Positions 52,873 through 63,272 of a DNA stretch of 64,000 nt are shown here, one piece after another; positions within the stretch are counted from its first letter, which is position 1; every line of letters begins with the position of its first letter. The notes beneath the pieces are model-generated. The model saw only the letters and a list, made by a program, of their open reading frames with translations, searched no databases and was not told the DNA's origin. The stretch comes from an uncultured Mediterraneibacter sp. (GTDB taxonomy: Bacteria > Bacillota > Clostridia > Lachnospirales > Lachnospiraceae): NCBI GenBank assembly GCA_934309345.1, contig CAKRDD010000005.1, positions 89,228 through 153,227 of the forward strand, written 5' to 3'. Both the position numbers and the translations under genes were made by a program.

Positions 52873-55413
52873 ATGAGAAACGCATTTCGGATTTTTCGCC
52901 GCGATATGAAACGCCTGCTCCGTAATCCGGCAGCGATACTTGTTTTGATCGGAGTATCTATTCTCCCCTCACTCTACGCATGGTTTAATATTGCAGCAAA
53001 TATCGACCCTTATGCCAATACTTCCGGCATCAAGGTAGCAGTAGCAAATCTGGACACCGATGCCACACATGATGATCTGACGATTAATGCCGGCAGCCAG
53101 ATTATTGACCAATTAAAGGAAAACGACCAATTAGGATGGACGTTCGTTTCCAAAGATGCTGCTATTGAAGGTGTCAAATCCGGTGAATATTATGCAGCAA
53201 TCATTATTCCGCAAGATTTTAGCGAATCCCTGCTAAGTGTCCTGTCCGGAAAGATTGAAACTCCGGAGCTTGAATATTATACCAATGAAAAACTCAATGC
53301 AATTGCGCCAAAGATCACCAGTTCAGGCGCAAGCACGATCCAGACACAGGTTAATAACACATTTTCCTCTGTTGCATCTGAGACAATTGCCGGGATTTTA
53401 AAGGATTCTGTATTCAACATTTCAGACTCTGTTGATTCAACCAATGCAGAGATTAATGATCTGCTTACAAAAGCAAACAATAATATCAAAGAATACGAAC
53501 AGCTTTTAGAAAAGTTCAGTGAAGACTCATCCGATACATCAAAACTGATAGAGAATGCAAAAGATGCCTCTACATCTCTGGGAGATGCAGCAACATCCGG
53601 AGCAAATGCATTGTCCAGTGCTGATTCTGTCATGAAGACGACACGTTCTTCTGCCGGAGATTTTTCTTCTGCACTTTCTAAATCCCTCTCTGACGGAGAA
53701 CTCTTACTTGGTCAGGCAAGCAGTTCGGCATCTGCTGGACTGACAGAACTTGCTACCACAGCCGGAAAGATCAACACTTCTGTCAGTGATGCGCTTGGCT
53801 ATGCAAACTCAGTCAATGAACTGAATGCAGATATTCTTAAAAAAATGCAGGATCTTGCCAATAAGTTTCCGGGAACAATCGGAGATCAGATCAATGCACA
53901 GATTTCTACCCTGCAAACTCAGAACCAGTCAAATCAGGAATTGATCAATAGTCTTCAGACTGGAAATAATGGAATCAAAGATGCGATCGATACAACAACT
54001 GCAACGCAGGAACAGCTTACTTCTCTGACGAAAGAAAGTATCAATAATTTACATACTTTCCGTTCTACATTTGATCAGAACATCCTTCCACTGCTTGGAC
54101 AGACTCTGGATACGTTTTCCACACTGACCGGTCAGGTTGAAGGAATGCTAAACGGAATACCTGCTACATCGAAGCAGATGAATGATATGCTCGACCAGTT
54201 AGAGAGTGGATTGTCAAATACAACTGCTCTCCTTGACAGTACAAAGGAATCTTTAAGTGCCGTAAGCGACAAACTAAGTACAATTCAGACGGATCTGAAT
54301 GCACTGACAGGTTCAGCAGCATACCAGAAACTTCTCTCCTTAGAGGGCATTGATGCAGAATCTATTTCATCTTTCATGTCCTCTCCTGTTGAGATTAACA
54401 CAGAAACTTATTATGCCGTAGATAATTATGGTTCTTCCATGACACCATTCTATTCTAACCTTGCGATTTGGGTCGGCGGTATCGTATTGATTGCGATCTT
54501 CAAAATGGAAGTCGACAAAGACGAATCCATGCGCGGTTACGGACAGACAACATTATACTTTGGCCGCTGGCTCTTATACATGGCAGTTGGTCTTGTTCAG
54601 GGATTTATCGTCTGCCTCGGTGACACACTCCTTCCGGGAGTGCAGTGTAATCACCCGGCACAATTTATCCTGACCGGAATGGTCTGCTCCTTTGTCTATG
54701 TAAATATTATTTACGCACTGTCACTTACATTTAAGCATATTGGTAAAGCACTCTGTGTTATTCTCGTAATCCTGCAGATTCCTGGTTCTTCCGGAACCTA
54801 CCCGATCGAGATGACACCGGCATTTTTCCAGAAACTGCATCCACTCCTTCCATTTACATATGGTGTGAATGCTATGCGTGAAGCAATTGCCGGTTTCTAC
54901 GGGACAAACTTCCGCAATGATCTCCTGATCCTGCTCCTGTGCTATGTACCGATTTCTCTGATTATCGGACTCGGACTGCGCCCGGCTCTTTCCGGACTGA
55001 ACCATCTGTTCGACAAGAAGCTGGCAGAGACAGAATTCATGATGTGCGAACCGCACGAAGCAGAACTTAGCAGAAGTACACAGCTTTCCATGCTCTTACA
55101 GGCATCTCTTTCCATAGAAGACCTTCGCCTTGTAACCGCTGAAAAAGCGCAACGATTTGAAAATAACTATAAAAAAATGATCCGCATCGGTTTTCTCGCC
55201 ATTGCGATCATTCCACTTGTCTTCCTGATTCTGATGTTCAGTCTGGAATCAAAGATTGTATTCCTGACTTTGTGGATCATTTCCATCATTGCGATTGCTG
55301 TATGGCTGATTATTGTAGAATACATTCATACAAAATTAGAAGAACAGAAAGAACTTGCCGGCATGTCTTACGAAGAAATGCTTGAAAACTTCCGTGGAAA
55401 GGAGGCGGAATAA
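52873..55413 (+). CDS. YhgE/Pip-family ABC-2-like membrane protein (first of two)
   Basis: This 846-residue protein has one N-terminal span (ILVLIGVSILPSLYAWFNIAAN), a long extracytoplasmic part, a coiled-coil/Ser-Thr-rich region (about 190-470), and an ABC-2-type permease block of about five spans with MTPFYSNLAIWVGGIVLIAIF. The N-terminal pattern YAWFNI...DPYANT is the YhgE/phage infection protein signature. An additional C-terminal pair of spans makes it longer than the second copy. The start at 52873 follows AAGGAG. Family members are linked to phage sensitivity (Pip) or effector export, but the role is unproven. Confidence 0.87.
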   Translation: MRNAFRIFRRDMKRLLRNPAAILVLIGVSILPSLYAWFNIAANIDPYANTSGIKVAVANLDTDATHDDLTINAGSQIIDQLKENDQLGWTFVSKDAAIEGVKSGEYYAAIIIPQDFSESLLSVLSGKIETPELEYYTNEKLNAIAPKITSSGASTIQTQVNNTFSSVASETIAGILKDSVFNISDSVDSTNAEINDLLTKANNNIKEYEQLLEKFSEDSSDTSKLIENAKDASTSLGDAATSGANALSSADSVMKTTRSSAGDFSSALSKSLSDGELLLGQASSSASAGLTELATTAGKINTSVSDALGYANSVNELNADILKKMQDLANKFPGTIGDQINAQISTLQTQNQSNQELINSLQTGNNGIKDAIDTTTATQEQLTSLTKESINNLHTFRSTFDQNILPLLGQTLDTFSTLTGQVEGMLNGIPATSKQMNDMLDQLESGLSNTTALLDSTKESLSAVSDKLSTIQTDLNALTGSAAYQKLLSLEGIDAESISSFMSSPVEINTETYYAVDNYGSSMTPFYSNLAIWVGGIVLIAIFKMEVDKDESMRGYGQTTLYFGRWLLYMAVGLVQGFIVCLGDTLLPGVQCNHPAQFILTGMVCSFVYVNIIYALSLTFKHIGKALCVILVILQIPGSSGTYPIEMTPAFFQKLHPLLPFTYGVNAMREAIAGFYGTNFRNDLLILLLCYVPISLIIGLGLRPALSGLNHLFDKKLAETEFMMCEPHEAELSRSTQLSMLLQASLSIEDLRLVTAEKAQRFENNYKKMIRIGFLAIAIIPLVFLILMFSLESKIVFLTLWIISIIAIAVWLIIVEYIHTKLEEQKELAGMSYEEMLENFRGKEAE

Positions 55414-55414
55414 T

Positions 55415-57601
55415 TTGAAAAATATTTTTTTAATCCTGAAAAATGATCTGATGAAGATTCAGAAAAATGTCATCGCTATGATCGTTATTATGGGAATCAC
55501 AGTAATTCCGACTCTCTATGCATGGTTTAATATTTCTGCAAGCTGGGACCCTTATGGAAATACAGGTGCTCTGAAACTCGCAGTTGCGAGCGATGACAAA
55601 GGTTACGAAAGTGATCTTCTTGCCGTAAAGATCAACATGGGAGATCAGATTCTCTCCTCTCTGCATAAAAACTCTCAGTTCAACTGGGTTTTCACAGATT
55701 CAGAAGATGCACAAAAAGGTGTGAAATCCGGAGAATACTATGCAGCAATCGTAATTCCGGAAGACTTTAGCCAAAAGATGATGAGTGTCTTCTCTTCAGA
55801 AGCAGAGCATCCGGATCTGACTTATTATGAAAATGAAAAAGAAAATGCAATTGCCCCGATCATTACCGGAAAAGGCGCAACGGCTGTCCAGAAACAGATC
55901 AATCAGACATTCATTGAGACAATTGCCCAGACCGCACTTGATGCATTTCAGACGGTAGATTCTATTGCAAAGAAAACTGGTGATGATTCTCTGATCAACA
56001 ATATGAGTAGTAATTTGAATCAGATGGGATCTGATCTTGGAACTGTTGCTGCAACTGTCCAGTCCTTCTCAGACATGACAAACTCTGCAGTTACAATGCT
56101 GAACACAACAACAGAATTTCTTCAGGAAACCGGTTCCGGTACAAAGACCAGCCTCAATTCCTTAAAAAGTTCTGACTCTGGTATTGATTCATTAACTGCT
56201 GCCCTGTCCGGAACTACAAGCACAATTTCTGACGCATTAGCACAGAATGCAGGCTTTTATACCGCTGTCTCTGATACAGTTGACAAAGCTTTAAGTTCCT
56301 ACAACTCAGATGCGCAGGCGGCAGCAAATGCATTGTCTTCCGTAAGCAGTCGTGTACAGAATGTCATTGACGGGTATAATCAGCTTTCTGCTGCATTATC
56401 TGCTATTGCAGACGCTTCCTCAGATTATCCTGAGATTCAGAATGCAATCAATGGAATCAATCAGCAGATTCAGCTGGCAATTGAGCGACAGACTGCACTC
56501 CGTGATAAAATAAACGGTGCTGCAACTTCAATTACTACAGCAACCGCAAATGCCACTACATTAAAAAGTGAACTTGATAATCTGATCAGCGAAGCAACCT
56601 CCTCTGTCAAAGCAGTCGAGACGACTTACGAACAAAATGTAAAAGGAAATCTTGATAATCTTTCCAATTCATTGAGTTCTACAACAGATTCTGTCTCCTC
56701 TATGCTTGGAAGCCTTGACAGCAGCATTGAAAATATTGCTAACGTGACCGGTTCTGCTTCAAGTGGACTTACAGAACTTCAGACAGCACTTGCTAATTCT
56801 GCTGCTCTGTTAAAAGAATCTTCTGAAAAGCTGACAGCTGTCGCTACAAAACTTTCCACCGATGATTCAGAAGGTATGGCTGCCGTAACAAACCTGTTAT
56901 CCGAAGACTCCGAAACGATTTCATCTTTTCTCTCTTCTCCGGTTAAACTGGATGAGAAAAAGATATATCCGATTGAAAATTATGGTTCTGCAATGACTCC
57001 GTTCTACTCAACCCTTGCGATTTGGGTAGGTGCCGTTGTCATGGCAGCAATGTTGAAAGTAACTGTAGCTGATTCCACAAAGAAGAAATTGACAAATCCA
57101 AAAGAGCATCAGCTCTATATCGGACGTATCCTTCTTCTGATCATAATCGGTTTCATGCAAAGTGCACTCATCTGTCTTGGAGATCTTTTCTTCCTTGGTA
57201 TTCAGTGTAAGCATCCGGTAATGTTTGTACTAACCGGTATGTTCACAAGCTTTGTATATGTGAACCTGATTTATGCACTGACCGTCTCCTTCGGAGATAT
57301 CGGTAAAGCCATTGCCGTTGTCCTGATGGTAATGCAGGTTGCCGGAAGTGGTGGAACATTCCCGATCCAGTGTGCACCGAAGTTCTTCCAGGCTGTATAT
57401 CCACTTCTGCCGTTCACACACAGCATGAACGCGATGCGTGAATGTATTGCAGGATTCTACGGAACAACTTATGCCACAGAGCTTAGCAAACTGGCAATCT
57501 TCCTTGTACCATCACTGCTGCTTGGTCTTCTGCTCAGAAAACCGATCATAAAGATGAATGAGGCGTTCATGGAGAAACTGGAGAGTACGCATCTGATTTA
57601 A
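55415..57601 (+). CDS. YhgE/Pip-family ABC-2-like membrane protein (second of two)
   Basis: The 728-residue paralogue of the previous gene has the same order: an N-terminal span with VIPTLYAWFNISASWDPYGNTG, a long Ser/Thr/Asn-rich helical extracytoplasmic part, and a C-terminal ABC-2 block (MTPFYSTLAIWVGAVVMAAML). A TTG codon at 55415 was chosen because GGAGG ends nine bases upstream and the frame begins one base after the previous stop. No ATG fits. It is co-translated with the first copy, which suggests a heteromeric complex. Confidence 0.86.
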   Translation: MKNIFLILKNDLMKIQKNVIAMIVIMGITVIPTLYAWFNISASWDPYGNTGALKLAVASDDKGYESDLLAVKINMGDQILSSLHKNSQFNWVFTDSEDAQKGVKSGEYYAAIVIPEDFSQKMMSVFSSEAEHPDLTYYENEKENAIAPIITGKGATAVQKQINQTFIETIAQTALDAFQTVDSIAKKTGDDSLINNMSSNLNQMGSDLGTVAATVQSFSDMTNSAVTMLNTTTEFLQETGSGTKTSLNSLKSSDSGIDSLTAALSGTTSTISDALAQNAGFYTAVSDTVDKALSSYNSDAQAAANALSSVSSRVQNVIDGYNQLSAALSAIADASSDYPEIQNAINGINQQIQLAIERQTALRDKINGAATSITTATANATTLKSELDNLISEATSSVKAVETTYEQNVKGNLDNLSNSLSSTTDSVSSMLGSLDSSIENIANVTGSASSGLTELQTALANSAALLKESSEKLTAVATKLSTDDSEGMAAVTNLLSEDSETISSFLSSPVKLDEKKIYPIENYGSAMTPFYSTLAIWVGAVVMAAMLKVTVADSTKKKLTNPKEHQLYIGRILLLIIIGFMQSALICLGDLFFLGIQCKHPVMFVLTGMFTSFVYVNLIYALTVSFGDIGKAIAVVLMVMQVAGSGGTFPIQCAPKFFQAVYPLLPFTHSMNAMRECIAGFYGTTYATELSKLAIFLVPSLLLGLLLRKPIIKMNEAFMEKLESTHLI

Positions 57602-57619
57602 GATATATAAGATATAAAA

Positions 57620-57716
57620 TAAAAACCTGAACAAATAGGGACGCAAGGAAGTGCAAAGCTTGTTGTAAACACGGCTTGCTCTACCTTGCGTCCCTTATTC
57701 TATACAGGTGTTTTTA
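57620..57716. terminator. Bidirectional terminator between yhgE pair and hydantoinase
   Basis: ATAGGGACGCAAGG and CCTTGCGTCCCTTAT form a long stem. An outer AAAACCTG/CAGGTGTTTT pair closes it. The loop of about 33 bases holds GCAAAGC/GCTTGC. The T-run on the plus strand suits the yhgE operon. Confidence 0.7.
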
Positions 57717-57721
57717 GTTCA

Positions 57722-59113
57722 TTAAAACTGTCCTAAATATGGTTTTCTGTAGATATACTCTCCATCGCCACGATTTCCTTTGAATTCGTTGTTTTCAGCG
57801 ATGATATTTCCTCTCTGCATTACGAGGTCAATCTTTCCATTCAATGATGTTCCTTCATAAGAAGTATAATCAACTGCTCCGTGCATCATCTCGTGTGTCA
57901 GAGTCTGTTTTGCATCTGCATCAATGATGATAAGATCTCCATCAGCTCCCGGTTCGATGATTCCCTTCTTCGGATACATTCCATATACTTTCGCTGGATT
58001 TGTACAGGCAACCTCTACCAGCTTATTGATACTGATCTTTCCTTTCATCACACCTTCTGAGAAAAGAACGATCATTCTTTCTTCAACTCCCGGTGCTCCG
58101 TTCGGACACTTTCTGAAATCATCCTTGCCATCCTGTTTCTCTTTTGCATAATTGAATGGACAATGATCTGTCGCAACGATCTGAATCTCTCCTGACTCTA
58201 ATCCTTTCCAAAGTGCATCCAGATCCTGCTGTGTACGAAGCGGTGGGGACATAATATATTTCAATCCATCCGGATCTTTATATCTGTCTTCTGTAAGTGT
58301 CAGATACTGTGTACATGTCTCGACAAAAATGTTTTTCTGTCCGTTTCTTCTTGCTTCTTCAACTGCTTCAAGACTTTCCTTACAGGAAAGATGTACAATA
58401 TACACCGGTGCATCACCTGCAAGCTTCGCAAGATAAAGAACTCTTCTTACCGCCTCTGCTTCTGCAAGATTCGGTCTGCTCTTTGCATGATAAATTGGCG
58501 CTGTCTTTCCGGCATCACCATATTCTTTCTTCAGATGCTCTACCACATAGTGATTCTCACAATGGAACGCTGTAATTCCATGCAGTTCTTTCATCTTCTT
58601 AAGAACTTCTAAAATACCATCATCATCAATCTTATAACCATAAGTCATATAAACCTTTGTGCTCTGGACTCCGTCATCCATCATTGTCTCAAGTTCATTT
58701 AAAATAGACTCATCTACATGCTGAACCACTCCATGGAATCCATAATCGATAACAGCTTTATCATCTGCCAGTCCATGATATACATCCAGTTGATGATGCA
58801 ATGGGCATCCTGCCGGTCCGAATCCCATATGATCTACGATTGTTGTAGTTCCGCCGCATGCGGCTGCAACAGTACCTGTATAAAAATCATCTACTGCTCT
58901 CGCGATTCCGACATCAATATCCATATGCGTATGAACATCAATACCTCCCGGGAGAACATATTTTCCTTTCGCATCGATCACCTTATCTGCATCCCCAAAT
59001 TTTGCTTCCAGGTTCTTTCCGATACATTCGATCACACCATCCTCAATCAGGACATCTGCTTCATAAGTGTCCTCCGGTGATACGATCATTCCATTTTTTA
59101 CAAGTGTTTTCAT
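57722..59113 (-). CDS. hydA: Dihydropyrimidinase / D-hydantoinase
   Basis: This amidohydrolase opens cyclic ureides such as dihydrouracil or hydantoins. The 463-residue protein has the metal site GGIDVHTHMD (about residues 55-64), the carboxylated lysine in STKVYMTYGYKI, and HCENHYVVEHL. It also has YIVHLSCKESLEAV and VATDHCPFNYA with the catalytic aspartate. It has no neighbouring pyrimidine genes, so substrate choice is open. Its promoter region (59117-59270) was not resolved. Confidence 0.9.
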   Translation of the reverse strand: MKTLVKNGMIVSPEDTYEADVLIEDGVIECIGKNLEAKFGDADKVIDAKGKYVLPGGIDVHTHMDIDVGIARAVDDFYTGTVAAACGGTTTIVDHMGFGPAGCPLHHQLDVYHGLADDKAVIDYGFHGVVQHVDESILNELETMMDDGVQSTKVYMTYGYKIDDDGILEVLKKMKELHGITAFHCENHYVVEHLKKEYGDAGKTAPIYHAKSRPNLAEAEAVRRVLYLAKLAGDAPVYIVHLSCKESLEAVEEARRNGQKNIFVETCTQYLTLTEDRYKDPDGLKYIMSPPLRTQQDLDALWKGLESGEIQIVATDHCPFNYAKEKQDGKDDFRKCPNGAPGVEERMIVLFSEGVMKGKISINKLVEVACTNPAKVYGMYPKKGIIEPGADGDLIIIDADAKQTLTHEMMHGAVDYTSYEGTSLNGKIDLVMQRGNIIAENNEFKGNRGDGEYIYRKPYLGQF

Positions 59114-59270
59114 GATACTTCCACTCCTCTCTTAGTTTCAGTTATACTTCTACCGCAGTCTATGCTTTCCATGGATGCGGTGATTAATGCTCCATGCATT
59201 CTCTATTTATTATAAATCAAATTGTACGCGCTTGCCAGTGCTTTCCATGGTTGAGTAAATTTTCTTCATG

Positions 59271-60689
59271 TCATTCCACTTGTGCTATCATCTTTGCAAC
59301 ATATTCCATTTTTTCACAATCAACAAATGAATAATTCATTACATAAATATTTTCATACTTTTTCTTCTTCTCACTTGAATGATAATAGGATGACAATGCA
59401 GCCAACTTAATTCCCCTGCTCTTCATTTTATCCAGAAATTCTTCTTCACTCAGGTTTGTATCTACTTCCATTAAAAAATGTACTCCTGCATCTTCTTCCA
59501 AAATCTTAATTTTAGTTTTCAGGGCTCCCTGTAAAAATGCTTCCAGAATCCTGTCTCTCTTCTGCTGATAATAATTACGCAGCCTGTTAATATGTTTCTC
59601 AAACGCTCCTGAATTCATAAACTGCGCCAATGTATACTGTTCGAAGTTCGATACGGTACAGGAATAAAAAGAAAGTTCTCTGTAAAACCTCTCTGCCAGT
59701 TCATCCGGCAGCACCATGTAACTGATTCGTACTGTTGAGCACAGTGTCTTGGAAAATGTATTCATATAAATCACTTTTCCCGATACATCAATGCTCTGAA
59801 GCGATGGAATTGGCTTACCATTCAATCTAAGTTCACTGTCATATTCATCTTCTATAATATATCGGTCTTTCGTTTTTGTCACCCATCCAAGCAACTCATA
59901 ACGTTTACTGATTGGCATCACTCTCCCTGTAGGATAATGATGTGACGGGGAACAATGGATTACATTAATTTCTTTTTGCTCCAGTTCTTCTACCTTCGGT
60001 CCGTCTTCCTCAATTTCTATATACTCATAAGAAACTCCCATACTGCGGTAAATTTTTGCGATTTTATGATACCCCGGATTTTCAACGGAATATTTCAATT
60101 TCTTTCCCAAAAGCTGAATCAAAAGACTGGACAAATATTCTGTTCCGGCACCAATAATGATCTGTTCCGGCCGCACCGTCATATTTCGGAATGCTTTCAG
60201 ATAATCCGCAATGCTTTGTCTTAATTCCATTACTCCGCCACACGGTGGATTAATCATCAGTTCTGTCTGATAGTCATTCATTACCGCTCGCATCGTCTTT
60301 GTCCAAATGGAAAAGGGGAATGCACTCTGTTCCGTCTGATTGCTCGTAAAATCTGCGATATAAGCATTCTTTCCACCGGTAAGGTTAAGCTTATTGCTGT
60401 AAATTTTATTTTCTGATAAACCATTCTTACTTTTTATTCTGTCATCCCGCAGGTCTGCCACATAAAATCCACTCTTTGGAACAGAATAAATATATCCTTC
60501 TGCGGCAAGCTGACCATAGGCATTCTCGACAGTGATCACACTTAGAGCCAGATTTCTTGCAAGTGCACGCTTTGATGGAAGTTTCTCTCCACTTTTGATT
60601 TTCCCCTGAATAATGTCATTTTTGATACATTTATACAAATATTGATAAAGCGTATCTGACCCTATATTTTCAAAATTATATGTCAGCAT
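59271..60689 (-). CDS. pdxR: PdxR-type MocR transcription factor (GntR + aminotransferase fusion)
   Basis: The 472 residues join a GntR winged helix (about 10-75, LYQYLYKCIKNDIIQGKIKSGEKLPSKRALAR) to a fold-type I aminotransferase domain that binds PLP. The PLP lysine lies in NTFSKTLCSTVRISYMVLP. It is divergent from pdxS-pdxT, the classical PdxR arrangement, so it probably activates PLP synthesis when PLP is low. It has no enzymatic partner. The start gives the standard MocR length. Confidence 0.9.
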   Translation of the reverse strand: MLTYNFENIGSDTLYQYLYKCIKNDIIQGKIKSGEKLPSKRALARNLALSVITVENAYGQLAAEGYIYSVPKSGFYVADLRDDRIKSKNGLSENKIYSNKLNLTGGKNAYIADFTSNQTEQSAFPFSIWTKTMRAVMNDYQTELMINPPCGGVMELRQSIADYLKAFRNMTVRPEQIIIGAGTEYLSSLLIQLLGKKLKYSVENPGYHKIAKIYRSMGVSYEYIEIEEDGPKVEELEQKEINVIHCSPSHHYPTGRVMPISKRYELLGWVTKTKDRYIIEDEYDSELRLNGKPIPSLQSIDVSGKVIYMNTFSKTLCSTVRISYMVLPDELAERFYRELSFYSCTVSNFEQYTLAQFMNSGAFEKHINRLRNYYQQKRDRILEAFLQGALKTKIKILEEDAGVHFLMEVDTNLSEEEFLDKMKSRGIKLAALSSYYHSSEKKKKYENIYVMNYSFVDCEKMEYVAKMIAQVE

Positions 60690-60761
60690 ATCTACTTATT
60701 TCTCCACTCTGACCTTTTTGAATATATTAAAACTGAGTATTTTTATATAGTCACTTTGTCA

Positions 60762-60767
60762 TTATAC
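60762..60767 (+). promoter_or_regulatory. pdxST -10 element (weak promoter)
   Basis: TATACT precedes pdxS at 60762-60767, but a good -35 box is missing (TTTTTA at the expected place). This agrees with a promoter that needs the PdxR activator. No clear direct repeats were assigned. Confidence 0.4.
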
Positions 60768-60806
60768 TATTACCTATCGAATTAGTAAAGAAAAGGAGAT
60801 TTAAAA

Positions 60807-61688
60807 ATGAGTACAAATAATGAACGTTATGAATTGAATAAAAATCTGGCACAGATGTTAAAGGGTGGAGTGATCATGGATGTTACAACTCCGGAACAGG
60901 CAAAGATTGCAGAAGCTGCCGGTGCATGTGCTGTTATGGCACTGGAAAGAATTCCGGCTGACATCCGCGCTGCTGGTGGAGTTTCCCGTATGAGTGACCC
61001 GAAAATGATCAAAGGAATCCAGGAAGCTGTTTCAATCCCTGTTATGGCTAAATGCAGAATCGGACATTTTGCAGAAGCCCAGGTTCTTCAGGCAATCGAG
61101 ATCGACTATATTGATGAAAGCGAAGTTCTTTCACCTGCAGATGATGTCTACCATATTAATAAAAGAGAGTTTGATGTTCCATTTGTCTGCGGTGCGAAAG
61201 ATCTTGGCGAAGCACTCAGACGTATCAATGAAGGAGCTTCTATGATCCGTACAAAAGGTGAACCGGGAACCGGTGATATCGTTCAGGCTGTCCGCCATAT
61301 GCGTAAAATGAACAGCGAAATTTCCAAATTAGTAAGTATGCGTAAAGATGAACTCTTCGAGGCAGCCAAACAGTTGCAGGTTCCTTATGATCTTGTCCTT
61401 TATGTACATGAAAACGGAAAACTTCCGGTTGTAAACTTCGCTGCCGGCGGTGTTGCAACTCCTGCTGATGCCGCTCTTATGATGCAGTTAGGCGCAGAAG
61501 GTGTCTTTGTCGGTTCTGGTATCTTCAAATCTGGAAATCCAGCGAAACGTGCTGCTGCTATCGTACAGGCCGTTACGAACTATACAGATGCAAAGCTGAT
61601 CGCTGAACTTTCATCTGACCTTGGTGAAGCTATGGTCGGCATCAACGAGCAGGAAATCGAACTTCTCATGGCAGAAAGAGGAAAATAA
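60807..61688 (+). CDS. pdxS: Pyridoxal 5'-phosphate synthase subunit PdxS
   Basis: PdxS builds PLP from ribose 5-phosphate, glyceraldehyde 3-phosphate and ammonia delivered by PdxT. The 293-residue barrel has [21 protein letters not shown], then [30 protein letters not shown] with the catalytic lysine, and [31 protein letters not shown] (phosphate site). Length is standard. AAAGGAG precedes the ATG. It forms a unit with pdxT, one base apart. Confidence 0.97.
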   Translation: MSTNNERYELNKNLAQMLKGGVIMDVTTPEQAKIAEAAGACAVMALERIPADIRAAGGVSRMSDPKMIKGIQEAVSIPVMAKCRIGHFAEAQVLQAIEIDYIDESEVLSPADDVYHINKREFDVPFVCGAKDLGEALRRINEGASMIRTKGEPGTGDIVQAVRHMRKMNSEISKLVSMRKDELFEAAKQLQVPYDLVLYVHENGKLPVVNFAAGGVATPADAALMMQLGAEGVFVGSGIFKSGNPAKRAAAIVQAVTNYTDAKLIAELSSDLGEAMVGINEQEIELLMAERGK

Positions 61689-61689
61689 A

Positions 61690-62268
61690 ATGACAATCGC
61701 AGTACTTGCCCTTCAAGGAGCATTCATAGAGCACGAACAGATGCTTCAAAAGCTTGGAGTTCATACCATTGAACTTCGACAGGCTTCTGATCTGCAAAAA
61801 GATTTTGATGGGATTATCCTTCCTGGAGGTGAGAGCACCGTTCAGGGAAAACTCTTGCACGATCTTAACATGTTCGAACCTTTAAAAGAAAAGATTCAAT
61901 CCGGTATGCCTGTTCTGGCCACTTGTGCAGGAATGATTCTTCTTGCTTCTGACATTGCTGAACAAGAGGAAACCTATTTTGGAACCATTCCTATGACCGT
62001 CAAACGAAATGCCTATGGTCGCCAGCTAGGAAGCTTCCATACGAATGAAGAGGCTGTCGGAATCGGTAAAATTCCTATGACTTTCATCCGTGCCCCTTTT
62101 GTAGAATCCGTTCATGCTGACGCTTCCGGAAACACACCTGAAATCCTCAGTATCGTACAGGATCGTATTGTCGGAGTGAAATATAAGAATCAGATGGCAT
62201 TTGCATTTCATCCGGAATTAGATCAGGACACACGCATTCATGAAGCATTTCTAGGGATGATCAGATAG
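61690..62268 (+). CDS. pdxT: Pyridoxal 5'-phosphate synthase glutaminase subunit PdxT
   Basis: PdxT hydrolyses glutamine and channels ammonia to PdxS. The 192-residue class I glutaminase has LALQGAFIEHEQML, ILPGGESTVQGKLL, the nucleophile in LATCAGMILLA (about Cys80), and the catalytic His/Glu in AFAFHPELDQDTRIHEAFL. The start is the ATG at 61690 right after pdxS (one-base gap), as the longer frame would overlap pdxS. Confidence 0.96.
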   Translation: MTIAVLALQGAFIEHEQMLQKLGVHTIELRQASDLQKDFDGIILPGGESTVQGKLLHDLNMFEPLKEKIQSGMPVLATCAGMILLASDIAEQEETYFGTIPMTVKRNAYGRQLGSFHTNEEAVGIGKIPMTFIRAPFVESVHADASGNTPEILSIVQDRIVGVKYKNQMAFAFHPELDQDTRIHEAFLGMIR

Positions 62269-62317
62269 TTATCTTAGAAGGCGTGACGAAACAACCTTGA
62301 AATAGAACACATTTAAT

Positions 62318-62384
62318 AAGAAACCGACAGAATGTTTTCTAAATGAGCTTATCATTTTCATCCTGTCGGTTTCTTTCTTTTTAC
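62318..62384. terminator. Bidirectional terminator after pdxT
   Basis: AAGAAACCGACAG (62318-62330) pairs with CTGTCGGTTTCTT (62363-62375), followed by TCTTTTT. The 32-base loop also has complementary ends, so the stem may be longer. Confidence 0.85.
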
Positions 62385-62405
62385 TACAACTATTCAGTTG
62401 ATCTT

Positions 62406-62768
62406 TTACATCGGTGTTCCAACCTCTATCAAATTCCCATCCAAATCATAAAAACGAACAATCTTCTGTCCCCAGCTATGTGTCATAAAACGATTCACAT
62501 ACTTTATATCCGGATAAAGCTTATCCAGTTTTTCGACAAAAGCTTCGATATTCTTCTCCTCAAAATATAACTCACAGGAATTACTCTCTGAAATGATATC
62601 TCTTTCCAGAAATTTCTTCCATATCGTTTTCTCTTGAAGAACAAGTCCCTCTGTCAGAATGACATTTCCTTCATTATCAAGTATTACATCAAGTCCAAAT
62701 AAATCATGATAAAATTTCTTCGATTTCTCGATATCTTCTACAACAATCAAAATATTTCTTAATCTCAT
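62406..62768 (-). CDS. VOC-family (glyoxalase/bleomycin resistance fold) protein
   Basis: This 120-residue protein has the betaalphabetabetabeta pattern of the vicinal oxygen chelate superfamily: LRNILIVVEDIEKSKKFYHDLFGLDVILD at the start and IVRFYDLDGNLIEVGTPM at the end. No named subfamily (glyoxalase I, fosfomycin resistance) is supported because the metal residues are not diagnostic. It follows the second VOC gene with a 24-bp gap, so they are co-transcribed. Confidence 0.75.
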   Translation of the reverse strand: MRLRNILIVVEDIEKSKKFYHDLFGLDVILDNEGNVILTEGLVLQEKTIWKKFLERDIISESNSCELYFEEKNIEAFVEKLDKLYPDIKYVNRFMTHSWGQKIVRFYDLDGNLIEVGTPM

Positions 62769-62792
62769 ACTTCATAATCTCCTCGTGAGGTT

Positions 62793-63134
62793 TTATGCAT
62801 CCACTTTCCACTCTGCCAGCGGTTTTAGCTCAATCTTTGTTCCGTTTGGAAGTGAAAACCAATGATCATTGATTGCTTTTACCGGATATGCTTTGATTTT
62901 CTCCATAATCTCTGCTTCTGAATCTACAGCAATGGAAATGTGATCATATCCATTTTCTGATGCTGCATCCAGATCCTCTACTTCGCAAAGCTGGATGCCT
63001 TCTTTGTACCAGCATTTTCTTCCTGGTTTCTCACCAATTTCTCTCCACATATGCATCTCAAATACATCCTCAAAGAATCTCTGGGCTTCTTCGTATGATT
63101 TTGTGCGGATTGCCGCGTGATCGATTCTTGCCAT
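62793..63134 (-). CDS. VOC-family protein, second copy
   Basis: A 113-residue VOC-like protein beginning MARIDHAAIRTKSYEEAQRFFEDVFEMHMWR, with GYDHISIAVDSEAEIMEKIKAY in the middle and NGTKIELKPLAEWKVD at the end. His6 and Glu107 could form a metal site, but the substrate is unknown. It is the first gene of a two-gene unit. Confidence 0.7.
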   Translation of the reverse strand: MARIDHAAIRTKSYEEAQRFFEDVFEMHMWREIGEKPGRKCWYKEGIQLCEVEDLDAASENGYDHISIAVDSEAEIMEKIKAYPVKAINDHWFSLPNGTKIELKPLAEWKVDA

Positions 63135-63272
63135 TTTGACACACTCCTTTTACTTATTCTACTACCTCTATATTACGTCATTTCTTTTTATTTTTCATTA
63201 TAAACTCAAATTGTTTAACAAAAAATAAAAATGTAATCATCTCTAGTGTACCATCTTAGCTTGGAATCCCTA

